Below are positions 1-8,752 of a DNA stretch of 64,000 nt, piece by piece; positions within the stretch are counted from its first letter, which is position 1, and each line of letters starts with the position of its first letter. Under the pieces are notes generated by a model. That model had not been told where the DNA came from, did not search any database, and was given only the letters and a program-made list of their open reading frames with translations. Position numbers and translations under genes: made by a program. Origin of the DNA: Malaciobacter pacificus (GTDB taxonomy: Bacteria; Campylobacterota; Campylobacteria; Campylobacterales; Arcobacteraceae); contig NZ_CP035928.1 of assembly GCF_004214795.1 (NCBI RefSeq), positions 310,001-374,000 of the forward strand, written 5' to 3'.

Positions 1-524
1 ACAATTTGTGCTTTTGAAAGATGAACTAATGGAGTTTTTATCTCAATTTTTGTCTCTTCTTTTGTTCCTTGATTGATTGCCTTTGTCATATCTTGTATAA
101 ATTCATCTGTACAATCAGGATAGCCTGAACTATCTTCTTGAACAACGCCAATATACATAGCAGTTGCTTCTTCTTTTTCAGCAATTGCTGCAGTTATTGA
201 AAGAAAAATTCCATTTCTAAATGGTACATAAGTTATTGGAACTCCAGGTTTTACACCTTCAGTTGGGACATCAATAGATGAATCCGTTAATGCACTAGCT
301 CCAATTTGTGTGAAAAAGGGGATATCAATTTCATATTTTTCTAAAATTCCTAAATCATTACAAATATCTCTAAATGCTTTTAATTCTCTTTGTTCTGTTC
401 TTTGCCCATAATTAAAATGAACAGCAATTATTTCATAACCATCATTTTTAGCTATATATGAAGCTAAAGTAGAGTCCATTCCTCCACTTAATATACATAT
501 TGCTTTTTTAGCTGTGCTACTCAT
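1..524 (-). CDS. queC: 7-cyano-7-deazaguanine synthase QueC (partial, N-terminal part)
   Basis: The gene reads leftwards from an ATG at 524 and runs off the window, so about 174 N-terminal residues are visible. QueC turns 7-carboxy-7-deazaguanine into preQ0 using ATP and ammonia, in queuosine tRNA modification. The PP-loop ATPase motif SGGMDST is at residues 13-19, the family motif YGQRT at 39-43 and YVPFRNG at 99-105. The C-terminal zinc-binding cysteines expected for the family lie outside the window. Its ATG overlaps the end of the upstream moeA by 8 bases, which suggests coupled translation although the two pathways are unrelated. Confidence 0.93.
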   Translation of the reverse strand, partial: MSSTAKKAICILSGGMDSTLASYIAKNDGYEIIAVHFNYGQRTEQRELKAFRDICNDLGILEKYEIDIPFFTQIGASALTDSSIDVPTEGVKPGVPITYVPFRNGIFLSITAAIAEKEEATAMYIGVVQEDSSGYPDCTDEFIQDMTKAINQGTKEETKIEIKTPLVHLSKAQI

Positions 525-1740
525 GTGTTAAAAAGTCCTTATTCTCTTTATTAAAAAATTTCCAATTTATAGGAAGTATTTTTACTAAACTATCTTTAGT
601 TAGTTTTTCTACTTTTTCATCAATCACTATCATTGAATTACTACTACTTAATGTAGAAACCATTCCTGGACTTCTTTTTTTAGATATTGAGAAATATTCT
701 CCATTAAAAGTTCCAGGTATTATAGTTACTCTACCTTTTTTTAATATCAATTCTTCATCTAATTTTCCTAAAATATAATTAGGATAAATCTCATTTGAGC
801 CAATTAATTTTTGAATTAAAACTCTTCCAAACAGTTCAAGTATTAATGAACTTGCAAGGGGATTACCTGGAAGATTTAAAATATATGTATTATCTATTTT
901 GCCTAAAACAGTAGGTTTTCCAGGTTTTATAAAAATGCCATCAAAAATATTTTCATAATTTAGTTTATTAATTGCATCTTTTGTAAAATCAGCATCTCCA
1001 ACTGAAACTCCACCAGAAGTTATAATTAAATTTGCATCTAAACTATTTTGAATTAATTGTTTAATTGATTCTACACTATCTTTAGCTTGACCTATAAAGT
1101 TTACATCACAACCTAACTCTTTAGCTCTTGATATTAAAGTTGGAGTATTTGAATTATAAATTTGATGGGGTTCAATTTTTTCATAGTGAAGTTTTAACTC
1201 TTCACCGCTAGAAAAAACTACTATTTTTGGTTTTTTATAAACTTTAATATGTGTTATGCCTTGACTAGCTAATAGTGTGACTTTTGCAAAATTTATTTCA
1301 TCGCCTTTTGTAATTAAAAGTTCATTCTCTTTTATATCTTCACCAATAAATCGTATGTGTTGAAATTCTTTAACTTGTTTTTCTATTTTTATATTGCCAT
1401 TATCAAGTTCTTTTGTATCTTCTTTTGGAACAATTGCTGTTGCATTTGAAGGAATTCGTGCACCCGTCATAATCTTAATACAACTGTTTTCATCTAATAA
1501 ACTATTATTATCATCACCAGCAAAAATGGTATCTATAATTTTTAATTCTTTATCTTTTGATTTATGAATAATAGCATATCCATCCATAGCAGAATTATTA
1601 AATTTTGGTAATGATTGATTAGCATAAATATCTTGTGAAATAATTCTATTAACAGCATTTTCTATTGGTATAATTTCAAACTCCAAGTTTATATTTAAAC
1701 TTGAGATAATCTGTATAGCTTCATGAATATTAATAGCCAC
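517..1740 (-). CDS. moeA: Molybdopterin molybdenumtransferase MoeA
   Basis: MoeA inserts molybdate into adenylylated molybdopterin, the last step of molybdenum cofactor synthesis. The 407-residue length is normal for the family. Visible motifs are NNSAMDGYA near the N-terminus, the substrate-binding TSGGVSVGDADF in the middle, and KPGKPTVLG followed by LPGNPLAS further on. I chose the GTG at 1738-1740 because AAGGA lies about 7 bases upstream and the protein then begins with the usual family N-terminus; an ATG 18 codons further upstream would add a non-family extension. moaA, from the same pathway, is far away at 31.8 kb. The gene overlaps queC by 8 bases. Confidence 0.93.
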   Translation of the reverse strand: MAINIHEAIQIISSLNINLEFEIIPIENAVNRIISQDIYANQSLPKFNNSAMDGYAIIHKSKDKELKIIDTIFAGDDNNSLLDENSCIKIMTGARIPSNATAIVPKEDTKELDNGNIKIEKQVKEFQHIRFIGEDIKENELLITKGDEINFAKVTLLASQGITHIKVYKKPKIVVFSSGEELKLHYEKIEPHQIYNSNTPTLISRAKELGCDVNFIGQAKDSVESIKQLIQNSLDANLIITSGGVSVGDADFTKDAINKLNYENIFDGIFIKPGKPTVLGKIDNTYILNLPGNPLASSLILELFGRVLIQKLIGSNEIYPNYILGKLDEELILKKGRVTIIPGTFNGEYFSISKKRSPGMVSTLSSSNSMIVIDEKVEKLTKDSLVKILPINWKFFNKENKDFLTHE

Positions 1741-1821
1741 AATATTCCTTTTTTTTGAAATAAAAAACTTATGACAAGTTAGATATAATACCAAAAAATT
1801 TTAAAAGAGAGATAAACAATC

Positions 1822-2226
1822 ATGGAATTAATGCAAAGCGCAATCCAAACTCACGTATATGTAATATATTTTTTTCTAGCAGTTATGCTATTTAATTTAT
1901 ACTCAGTTAGTACACAAAAAGATTTTATAAAATTAGCTAAAAGATTAAGATTTATGACTCCTTTATATCATTTAACAAACGCTATTGTAATTTACACAGG
2001 AACTATTGTTGCTTTTTATGCTCAATATTTTAGTCTTACAATTGCTTTAATGATTCCTGCTTCTATTTTCTTATTAGTTATTGAGATTAAAAGATATAAA
2101 AAAATGAGAGTTATAAAAAGTGGTGATATTCAACTACAAGAAGAGTTTTATAAGTATGCTAAAAAAATCTATATAATTGAAATTATGGTTTTAGTTTTTG
2201 TTTATATGATTTCTAAGGTATTTTAA
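1822..2226 (+). CDS. Small integral membrane protein, unknown function
   Basis: I do not recognise a named family. The 134-residue protein has four likely membrane helices (about residues 10-29, 49-70, 72-89 and 115-133), with a basic loop RYKKMR after the third. Its stop codon shares one base with the rsmE start (TAATG), so the two are very likely co-transcribed and translationally coupled. An AGAGAG ribosome-binding site precedes the ATG. The gene is divergent from moeA with about 80 bases between them, which must hold both promoters. The operon with a ribosomal RNA methyltransferase says little about its job. Confidence 0.75.
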   Translation: MELMQSAIQTHVYVIYFFLAVMLFNLYSVSTQKDFIKLAKRLRFMTPLYHLTNAIVIYTGTIVAFYAQYFSLTIALMIPASIFLLVIEIKRYKKMRVIKSGDIQLQEEFYKYAKKIYIIEIMVLVFVYMISKVF

Positions 2227-2897
2227 TGCAATTTACATATGATGAAAATTGTGGTGAATCTATATTAACAATCAAAGATGATGTTTATAAATATTTAATA
2301 AAAGCAAGACGTCATAAAATAGAAGATGAAATTTATTTTAGAAATTTAAAAGATAATAATATATATTTATATCAACTTATTGATATTTCTAAAAAAGATG
2401 CTATTTTTAAACTTGTTTCAAGTGAAGAAAAAATAGTTTCAAATCAAAAGAAATTACACCTTGGTTGGTGTATAGTTGACCCTAAAACAGTTGAAAAATA
2501 TATTGCTTCATTAAATGAATTAGGCTTAGATAAAATTACATTTATATATTGTGAATATTCACAAAAGAATTTCAAAATAAATTTAGAAAAATTAGAAAAA
2601 ATTTTAATTAACTCTTCAAGTCAATGTGGAAGAAGTGATATTATAAAACTTGATATTTGTAAAACTTTAGATGAATTCTTAGAAAAAAATGATGATGTAT
2701 ATTTTTTAGATTTCTCAACTACAAATGTAGATTCTAAAAAGAATAATATTAAAACTTTAGTTCTTGGTTGTGAAGGCGGTTTTTCAACAAATGAAAGAGA
2801 TGATTTTGATAAAGATAAAGTTGTTGGATTTGATAGTAATTTAATTTTAAGAAGTGAAACTGCAGCTATAAGTGCAGTTTCAAAAATATTGGTATAA
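2226..2897 (+). CDS. rsmE: 16S rRNA (uracil-1498-N3)-methyltransferase RsmE
   Basis: RsmE methylates N3 of U1498 in 16S rRNA within the small ribosomal subunit, using S-adenosylmethionine. The 223-residue protein has the SPOUT-type trefoil-knot C-terminus: LGCEGGFS at about 180-187 forms the SAM pocket and LRSETAA at about 208-214 is the conserved helix of the family. The N-terminal part is the PUA-like RNA-binding domain. The start codon overlaps the stop of the preceding membrane protein gene by one base. It ends 20 bases before the convergent cytochrome gene. Confidence 0.93.
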   Translation: MQFTYDENCGESILTIKDDVYKYLIKARRHKIEDEIYFRNLKDNNIYLYQLIDISKKDAIFKLVSSEEKIVSNQKKLHLGWCIVDPKTVEKYIASLNELGLDKITFIYCEYSQKNFKINLEKLEKILINSSSQCGRSDIIKLDICKTLDEFLEKNDDVYFLDFSTTNVDSKKNNIKTLVLGCEGGFSTNERDDFDKDKVVGFDSNLILRSETAAISAVSKILV

Positions 2898-2917
2898 AAG
2901 TAAGAACTTTTACTTTT

Positions 2918-3313
2918 TTACCAATTTCTAACTAATGCATGACATCTAGAACATGCATTTAACATATCAGAGTATGCGTTTGTAGCATTGATATATGCTT
3001 TTTCTTCTAAGTTCAATTCTAAAACACTTGAACTTAAAGTAATTCTTTCAGCTGCATTTTTAGCAACATTTACTAAGTGTTTTTTATTCTCAGGTAAATA
3101 TTGAGCGATTACTTTTTCATCCGAAAATAGTGCATTACCTTCTTTTACAGATTTTAAACCTTTATTAATTAATTCAATATTATTATTTAGAAAACCTTTT
3201 TGAATTTCAATCATTCCGTTTTCCATTTGTGACATTGATTTCATCATAACATCATTAGCATTAGCAGCTGCAAATAATAATGTTGATGCAATAATTAATT
3301 TTTTTAAACCCAT
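2918..3313 (-). CDS. Periplasmic cytochrome c'-like monohaem protein
   Basis: The 131-residue protein has a signal peptide ending near AAANA (residue 19), a mostly helical body, and one haem-binding motif CSRCH at residues 121-125 close to the C-terminus. A helical protein with a C-terminal CXXCH is the layout of the cytochrome c' / c-556 class, which act as periplasmic electron carriers or bind gases such as NO. Which of these applies cannot be told from sequence. The ATG has a good AAGGAG site. It lies downstream of the bc1 operon, separated from it by a strong terminator, so it is probably a separate unit. Confidence 0.8.
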   Translation of the reverse strand: MGLKKLIIASTLLFAAANANDVMMKSMSQMENGMIEIQKGFLNNNIELINKGLKSVKEGNALFSDEKVIAQYLPENKKHLVNVAKNAAERITLSSSVLELNLEEKAYINATNAYSDMLNACSRCHALVRNW

Positions 3314-3426
3314 CTGATTCTCCTTGATTTATATATTTAATGATATTATCTTTTCAATTAAAACATGTTGATTATTTTAATAAATAACTAAAAGATAAGA
3401 TTAGTGTTGAATTCTTACTCACATAA

Positions 3427-3455
3427 AAAAAGCTAGAAGTAAATTACTTCTAGCT
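3427..3455 (-). terminator. Rho-independent terminator of the bc1 operon
   Basis: Reading leftwards after petC, the arms AGCTAGAAGT and ACTTCTAGCT (3431-3440 and 3446-3455) form a perfect 10-bp stem with a short AT loop, followed on the minus strand by a run of seven T. This is a classical terminator and separates petABC from the cytochrome c' gene. Confidence 0.85.
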
Positions 3456-3477
3456 TGTAATATTTTAAAATAAGTTC

Positions 3478-4362
3478 TTAATGAACTTCTCTCCATTTAC
3501 TTGCTTTCCATAAGAAGGCAAATATAGCAAAGATAACTAAGTAGATTAAGAATTTAGGTCCTAATTCTTCTCTCTCAGACTTTTTAGAATCACCAACTTC
3601 TTCTAAGTATGCAATAACTTGTTTTTGTGACTCTTCATTAAGTCCAACTCTAGGCATTGCAGTACCTTCTAAGTGTTTTTGAGGGTTGTTAATAAACGTC
3701 TCTAAGTATCCAGCACCTCTAGATCTGATGTGTTGAGATAAATCAGGTGGTAATTTACCCATGTATTTTTTTATATCAGCATCAGGTGTAAATGCTGCCA
3801 TTGTACCATTTAACATATCAGCATATTTAATACCGTGACATCTTTGACAAGCATTAACAAATACTTCTTTATTTGTCATCTCTTTTGGAGCAATAGATTT
3901 TAAATATGCAATCATATCTGCAATCTCTTGTGGTTGCATCCAGTCGTATCCTGGCATTGGGTGAATTTTTCCATCTTGGAATTTGTGCTCAACTAAAGCA
4001 GCTTTTGCAGGATTTTTAATAAATGCAGCTAAATATGATTCATTATACAATTTTCCTGCACTTCCTAAATCAGGAGGTGTTACACCGTAAGCAGCAGCTG
4101 AAGATGCATCATCCATTAATTTTGGGAAACCTTGAGACTCAATTGAGTGACAAGCAGTACAGTTTGATGTTACTAAAACTTGACCATTTGCTACGTCACC
4201 TGTTAATTCATTAACATCAGCTACATCTTTTTTTGTATCAGAAAAAGTAAAATCAGCTGGCGCTACATGTGGATGCATTTGAGAGTGAGCAAATGGCTCA
4301 ACTCCCCAGTAAGTAATAAGTGTTAGAACTACTACTACTGCTAATATTTTTAATTCTCTCAT
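3478..4362 (-). CDS. petC: Ubiquinol-cytochrome c reductase, di-haem cytochrome c1 subunit
   Basis: Third gene of the bc1 operon. This subunit accepts electrons from the Rieske protein and passes them to soluble cytochrome c. It has two CXXCH motifs, CTACH at 68-72 and CQRCH at 172-176, in two tandem cytochrome c domains. This is the di-haem type known from epsilonproteobacteria rather than the mono-haem c1 of mitochondria and alphaproteobacteria. There is an N-terminal membrane anchor (about residues 5-19) and a C-terminal helix (about 271-287). The ATG shares one base with the petB stop. The strong terminator downstream closes the operon. Confidence 0.93.
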   Translation of the reverse strand: MRELKILAVVVVLTLITYWGVEPFAHSQMHPHVAPADFTFSDTKKDVADVNELTGDVANGQVLVTSNCTACHSIESQGFPKLMDDASSAAAYGVTPPDLGSAGKLYNESYLAAFIKNPAKAALVEHKFQDGKIHPMPGYDWMQPQEIADMIAYLKSIAPKEMTNKEVFVNACQRCHGIKYADMLNGTMAAFTPDADIKKYMGKLPPDLSQHIRSRGAGYLETFINNPQKHLEGTAMPRVGLNEESQKQVIAYLEEVGDSKKSEREELGPKFLIYLVIFAIFAFLWKASKWREVH

Positions 4363-5612
4363 TATGCATCTCCTCTTTTCTTCGCGTCAATTTTTGTAAT
4401 AATAGGTAATACAACGAATAATAAAATAAATGCTAACGCTGAGAAGAATCCAACCCAAGCATTAGCACCTGTTGGAGGTAATTTTCCATATACAGTTAAT
4501 ACTATTAAGTCTACCATTAAAATCCAGAACCAAATAAAGAACATAGGTCTTTTGTGTGCTGGTAAGATTTTTGGATCTCTATCTAGCCATGGTAATACTA
4601 AGAATATAACGTTTGCAAATGCAAATGCAATTAATCCAATATCAAATGCTTTAAATCCAGCAATATCAAAGAAGAATCCTCTTAATACTTCATATGACCA
4701 TAAGAAATACCACTCTGGGTAAATATGCGCAGGTGTTACCATTGCATCTGCTGGGTCAAAGTTAACTGGGTCCATTGCAAAGTTATAATGGAAGAATACT
4801 AAATAGAAGTAGAAGATTAAGAAAATACCTAATACTGCTAAATCTTTAGAAATAAATACTGGCCAGAAAGGAATAACTTTTGATTCTCTTTTATTTCCTG
4901 ATAAATATTTTTCAGCTTCTGCATCAAAATCAATATCTTCAGATGATTGATTATTAACGTGAGGAATTCTTAATGTATAGAAGTGTAAACCAATAATCCC
5001 CATAATAGTAATAGGTAATAAGAATACGTGTAACATGAAGAATCTAGTTAAAGTAGCATCAGCAACATTAAAGTCACCTCTAATCCAGATAACTAATTGA
5101 TCACCAATAACAGGAACTCCACCAAATAAGTTAGTAATAACCATAGCAGCCCAGTAAGACATTTGTCCCCATGGTAACATATATCCAGAGAATCCAGCAG
5201 CAGAGAATGTCATGAATAATAACATACCTGAAATCCAAATCATTTCTCTACCTTGCTTATAAGAACCATAGTAGATACCTGTAAACATGTGAATATAAAT
5301 AATTAAGAATACAACAGAAGCTGCAACACCATGCATATGTCTAAATAACCAACCAAATGCAACTTCTTGCATAATTGTATAGTTTACTGAATCAAATGCT
5401 AAATTTACATCTGGTTTGTAGTACATCATTAAGAATAATCCTGAGATTACTAAGATACCAAATGTAGTTGCTAAAAGAACACCCATTGCCCATAAGAAGT
5501 TAATATCTTTTGGAATCCAGTATTCAGTCATTAATACTTTATTTAAAGCTGTAGTGTTAAGTCTTTGGTCTAACCATTCACCAACAGAGTTTGCTTTTTC
5601 AAATTTTGCCAT
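4362..5612 (-). CDS. petB: Ubiquinol-cytochrome c reductase, cytochrome b subunit
   Basis: Cytochrome b is the membrane core of complex III and carries the two b haems and both quinone sites. The 416-residue protein is fully hydrophobic and shows RHMHGVAAS and LHVFLLPITIMG with haem-ligand histidines, the motif PEWYFLWSYEVLR (the Qo-site PEWY), and GYMLPWGQMSYW. It fuses the cytochrome b N-terminal and C-terminal domains in one chain, unlike the split b6/subunit IV pair. The gene lies 10 bases after petA and overlaps petC by one base. Confidence 0.95.
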   Translation of the reverse strand: MAKFEKANSVGEWLDQRLNTTALNKVLMTEYWIPKDINFLWAMGVLLATTFGILVISGLFLMMYYKPDVNLAFDSVNYTIMQEVAFGWLFRHMHGVAASVVFLIIYIHMFTGIYYGSYKQGREMIWISGMLLFMTFSAAGFSGYMLPWGQMSYWAAMVITNLFGGVPVIGDQLVIWIRGDFNVADATLTRFFMLHVFLLPITIMGIIGLHFYTLRIPHVNNQSSEDIDFDAEAEKYLSGNKRESKVIPFWPVFISKDLAVLGIFLIFYFYLVFFHYNFAMDPVNFDPADAMVTPAHIYPEWYFLWSYEVLRGFFFDIAGFKAFDIGLIAFAFANVIFLVLPWLDRDPKILPAHKRPMFFIWFWILMVDLIVLTVYGKLPPTGANAWVGFFSALAFILLFVVLPIITKIDAKKRGDA

Positions 5613-5622
5613 AATAACTCCC

Positions 5623-6120
5623 TTATATTACTGCTTTAAGCATTTTTTGGTATTCAGGACCATCTTCACCTAAAGTAATAGTAGTACCAGAAACACTAAA
5701 CGGAGCTAAATCAAGAGGTCTTGGTGGTGGACCAAATACGTTTTTAGCAGAAGGAGTAAACTCTCCACCGTGACATGCACATTTCCACATAGTTTTTTTC
5801 CATGCAGGAATACATCCTAAGTGAGTACAAAGACCAATAACAACAGTGAATCTATCTTCACCAATTACTAAATCTCTTTCAGATGCTTCCATCTCTTTTG
5901 TTTTTTTTAGAACAAAAATTGGCTTACCTCTCCAAGTAATAACTTCAGGTTCTCCAGCTTTTAAAGTACTTAAGTCAAATTTAGTAAATCCACCAGCAAG
6001 AACACTTGGTAATGGATCCCAAACTTGTTTCATACCAACAAGCGACGCAGCACCACCTACAGCTGCAACAGCTGCAAATGAGTAACCAATAAAATCTCGT
6101 CTATTTGTTTGATTAGACAT
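5623..6120 (-). CDS. petA: Ubiquinol-cytochrome c reductase, Rieske iron-sulfur subunit
   Basis: First gene of the bc1 operon. The 165-residue protein has a twin-arginine signal, NRRDFIG at residues 6-12, followed by a hydrophobic anchor, as expected for a folded Fe-S protein exported by Tat. The 2Fe-2S cluster is bound by CTHLGC (98-103) and CACHGG (114-119). The ATG has AGGAAG upstream. The 160 bases between this gene and thrC hold the likely operon promoter. Confidence 0.95.
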   Translation of the reverse strand: MSNQTNRRDFIGYSFAAVAAVGGAASLVGMKQVWDPLPSVLAGGFTKFDLSTLKAGEPEVITWRGKPIFVLKKTKEMEASERDLVIGEDRFTVVIGLCTHLGCIPAWKKTMWKCACHGGEFTPSAKNVFGPPPRPLDLAPFSVSGTTITLGEDGPEYQKMLKAVI

Positions 6121-6156
6121 ATTTGGCTTCCTTTTTTTAGTTTTTTTAATCGCCTA

Positions 6157-6162
6157 ATTATA
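6157..6162 (-). promoter_or_regulatory. Candidate -10 hexamer for petABC
   Basis: On the minus strand a TATAAT hexamer lies about 37 bases upstream of the petA ATG, leaving room for a short leader with the ribosome-binding site. No clear -35 is visible, which is usual for sigma-70 promoters of Campylobacterota. Confidence 0.4.
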
Positions 6163-6270
6163 TAATTTTCATACTTAAATAGAATTGATTCACAGCATAA
6201 GAATAGCTTATAAAAGGAAAAATGGGAAGTTTTTACACATAAAAAACAAGTATTTTATAGGAAGTGTTTT

Positions 6271-6296
6271 ATTAGAGAATCTTATGATTCTCTAAT
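6271..6296 (-). terminator. Hairpin overlapping the thrC stop codon
   Basis: ATTAGAGAATC and GATTCTCTAAT form an 11-bp stem with a short loop that contains the thrC stop codon. No T-run follows on the minus strand, so it may protect the mRNA end rather than terminate intrinsically. Confidence 0.4.
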
Positions 6297-7763
6297 AAAT
6301 TTTACAATTTCAGATTCAATATTTTCTTTTTCAATGATTGTATTATGAATGATTTTTGAATTAAATAATTCTTTTATGTTTTGAGGTAGATTTGCTTTAA
6401 ATTTATTAGAAATTTCTTCTAAAGCTTCTTTATCAGCATATTTTTCATCATTTTCTAAAAGGGCATTAAGTACTGTTGGAGAGAATTTTGTCCACTCAGC
6501 TGTTGAATAAATAACAGTTTTTAAATCTTTTTCTTTTAAATTCTCATAAGCTTTTATACAAGTTGCTGTGTGTGGATCCATTAAGTATCCATCATCTAAA
6601 AATGATTTGATAACCTTTGCACCATATGTATCATTTGAATTTATTGCACTAAAATATTTTTGTAATTCTTTTGTTTCATCTTCACTCATCACAAACTTTT
6701 TGTTACTATTTAGATCTTCCATCATCTCTTTAGTTCTTTTTGCACCATAAAGAGAATATATTACCCTTTCTATGTTTGAAGATTTTAAAATATCCATAGC
6801 TGGAGATTTAGTTAATTTTAACTCTTTATCCGTGATATCATAAACACCTGTGTTAATCCACTCAGTTAAAATATTATTTTCATTTGAAGCAACTAGTAGT
6901 TTCTCAATTGGAACACCCATTTGAAGTGCATAAAATCCTCCAAGAACATTTCCAAAATTACCTGATGGAACTACAAGATAGATTTTTTCACCATAAGTTA
7001 TCTCTTCTTGTTTTAAAAGTTGGATATATGACCAGAAGTGATAGATGATTTGGAAAATAATTCTTCCAAAGTTAACTGAGTTTGCAGCACTAAGTTTAAT
7101 GCCATCATTTTTTAACTCTTCTTTAAATGAGTCAGATGCAAGTAAATTTTTTAAAGCACTTTGTGCATCATCAAAGTTACCATGAATTCCAATAACTTTT
7201 AGATTTTTACCATCTTCACAAACCATTTGTAATCTTTGAACATCACTAGTTCCACCATCTGGATATAAACAAGCTACTTGGATATTCTCTTTATTTTTAA
7301 ATGTATTTAAAGCTGCTGGTCCAGTATCACCTGAAGTTGCTGCTAAGATAAGATATTTTTCATTTTTAGCTTTTGCAATTGAGCTTAAAATAGAACCAAA
7401 AGGTTGTAATGCCATATCTTTAAAAGCACGTGTAGGTCCATGATATTGTTCATGTACAAAAAGGTCATCTTTTACTTTTACTACAGGACAAGGATTTGAA
7501 GCATCATCAAAATTATCATATAAATCTAAAGCTTTTTGAATCTCACGTTCTTCAATATCGATTTCAAAAGCTTTTAAAATATCATACGCAAGCTCTTTGT
7601 ATGATGAATTTAAATGATTTTGTAAAAAATTATCTTCTAATTTGGGTAATTGTTCAGGTACATAAAGTCCACCAAATGAAGCACTTGGATTTAAAATTGC
7701 TTCACTAAAAGTAACTTCACTTTGTTTAACTCCATCATTTCCTCTAGTTTCTATAAAATTCAT
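6282..7763 (-). CDS. thrC: Threonine synthase
   Basis: Threonine synthase converts O-phosphohomoserine to threonine with pyridoxal phosphate. The 493-residue length fits the long class with an N-terminal extension (FIETRGNDG at the start is typical). The PLP lysine lies in GPTRAFKDMAL, the phosphate-binding loop in AATSGDTGPAAL, and VPSGNFGN is the conserved glycine-rich segment. It starts 12 bases after argB and both are read leftwards, so the two form an amino acid biosynthesis operon. Confidence 0.95.
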   Translation of the reverse strand: MNFIETRGNDGVKQSEVTFSEAILNPSASFGGLYVPEQLPKLEDNFLQNHLNSSYKELAYDILKAFEIDIEEREIQKALDLYDNFDDASNPCPVVKVKDDLFVHEQYHGPTRAFKDMALQPFGSILSSIAKAKNEKYLILAATSGDTGPAALNTFKNKENIQVACLYPDGGTSDVQRLQMVCEDGKNLKVIGIHGNFDDAQSALKNLLASDSFKEELKNDGIKLSAANSVNFGRIIFQIIYHFWSYIQLLKQEEITYGEKIYLVVPSGNFGNVLGGFYALQMGVPIEKLLVASNENNILTEWINTGVYDITDKELKLTKSPAMDILKSSNIERVIYSLYGAKRTKEMMEDLNSNKKFVMSEDETKELQKYFSAINSNDTYGAKVIKSFLDDGYLMDPHTATCIKAYENLKEKDLKTVIYSTAEWTKFSPTVLNALLENDEKYADKEALEEISNKFKANLPQNIKELFNSKIIHNTIIEKENIESEIVKFIRES

Positions 7764-7775
7764 TTCAATATTTCC

Positions 7776-8675
7776 TTAATCGTTTAGTAGTTTTTCCATA
7801 TCAATCCCATTATTTGGGTTGTCTTTTCTTAAAAATTGAGTGCCAATTCCATCACTTGTGAATAATTCAAGTAAAATTGAGTGTTCAACTCTACCATCAA
7901 TAATATGAGCTTTATTAACACCATTGTAAATTGCATCAATACATGAATCAACTTTTGGAATCATTCCACCAGCAATTGTTCCATTGTCTTTATAGTTTTG
8001 TACATCTTTTTTATCAAGAGAATTTAAAAGATTTCCTTCTTTATCTAAAACTCCAACAGTATCTGTTAAAAATAGTACTTTTTGTGCTCCAATAGCTTGA
8101 GCTACTTTAGAAGCTGCAACATCTGCATTGATATTAAAACCAGGATGATTAGGTTCTGCACTATCTCCAATAGGAGCAATAACTGGAATAAATCCTTCTT
8201 TTATAAGATTATTAATTAATGTTCCATCAACACTTGTAATAACACCTGTGTATCCAAACTTACCATTTTCTTTTGGAGTTGCTTTTATAATTCCTGAATC
8301 TTTTCCTGAAATACCAATAGCTTTTGCACCATGGTGAGTTAAAAGTGAAGTGATATTTTTATTAATTTCACCACTTAATACCATTTCAACAACTCTCATT
8401 GTATCTTCTGATGTTACTCTATGACCATCTACAAATTCTGAATGAATCTCTAATTTATTTAAAAGTTCAGAGATTCTAGCTCCTCCACCATGAACAATAA
8501 CTGGCTTAATACCAACTAGTGAAAGAAGAACAATATCTTCTGCAAATTTTTCTTTTAATTCTGGGCTAGTTTGTGCTGAACCACCATACTTAATAACAAT
8601 AGTTTTTCCGTAAAATTTTTTGATGTGTGGTATAGCATCAAGTAGCGTTTGTACCTTTTGATGTTTAGCTTGCAT
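7776..8675 (-). CDS. argB: Acetylglutamate kinase
   Basis: ArgB phosphorylates N-acetylglutamate, the second step of arginine synthesis. The N-terminal KYGGSAQTSPELKEKFAEDI and PVIVHGGG segments bind ATP and substrate, and the C-terminal AGGMIPKVDSC is typical of the family. The 299-residue form with an N-terminal helix belongs to the class often feedback-inhibited by arginine; this is a family inference. It is first in a two-gene operon with thrC and is divergent from addA. Confidence 0.94.
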   Translation of the reverse strand: MQAKHQKVQTLLDAIPHIKKFYGKTIVIKYGGSAQTSPELKEKFAEDIVLLSLVGIKPVIVHGGGARISELLNKLEIHSEFVDGHRVTSEDTMRVVEMVLSGEINKNITSLLTHHGAKAIGISGKDSGIIKATPKENGKFGYTGVITSVDGTLINNLIKEGFIPVIAPIGDSAEPNHPGFNINADVAASKVAQAIGAQKVLFLTDTVGVLDKEGNLLNSLDKKDVQNYKDNGTIAGGMIPKVDSCIDAIYNGVNKAHIIDGRVEHSILLELFTSDGIGTQFLRKDNPNNGIDMEKLLND

Positions 8676-8752
8676 AAATTATCCTGTGAAAATTTTAAGG
8701 CTGATTATATCTAAAACTATCTTATTAATTAAAAATTTAGTATTATGTTAAT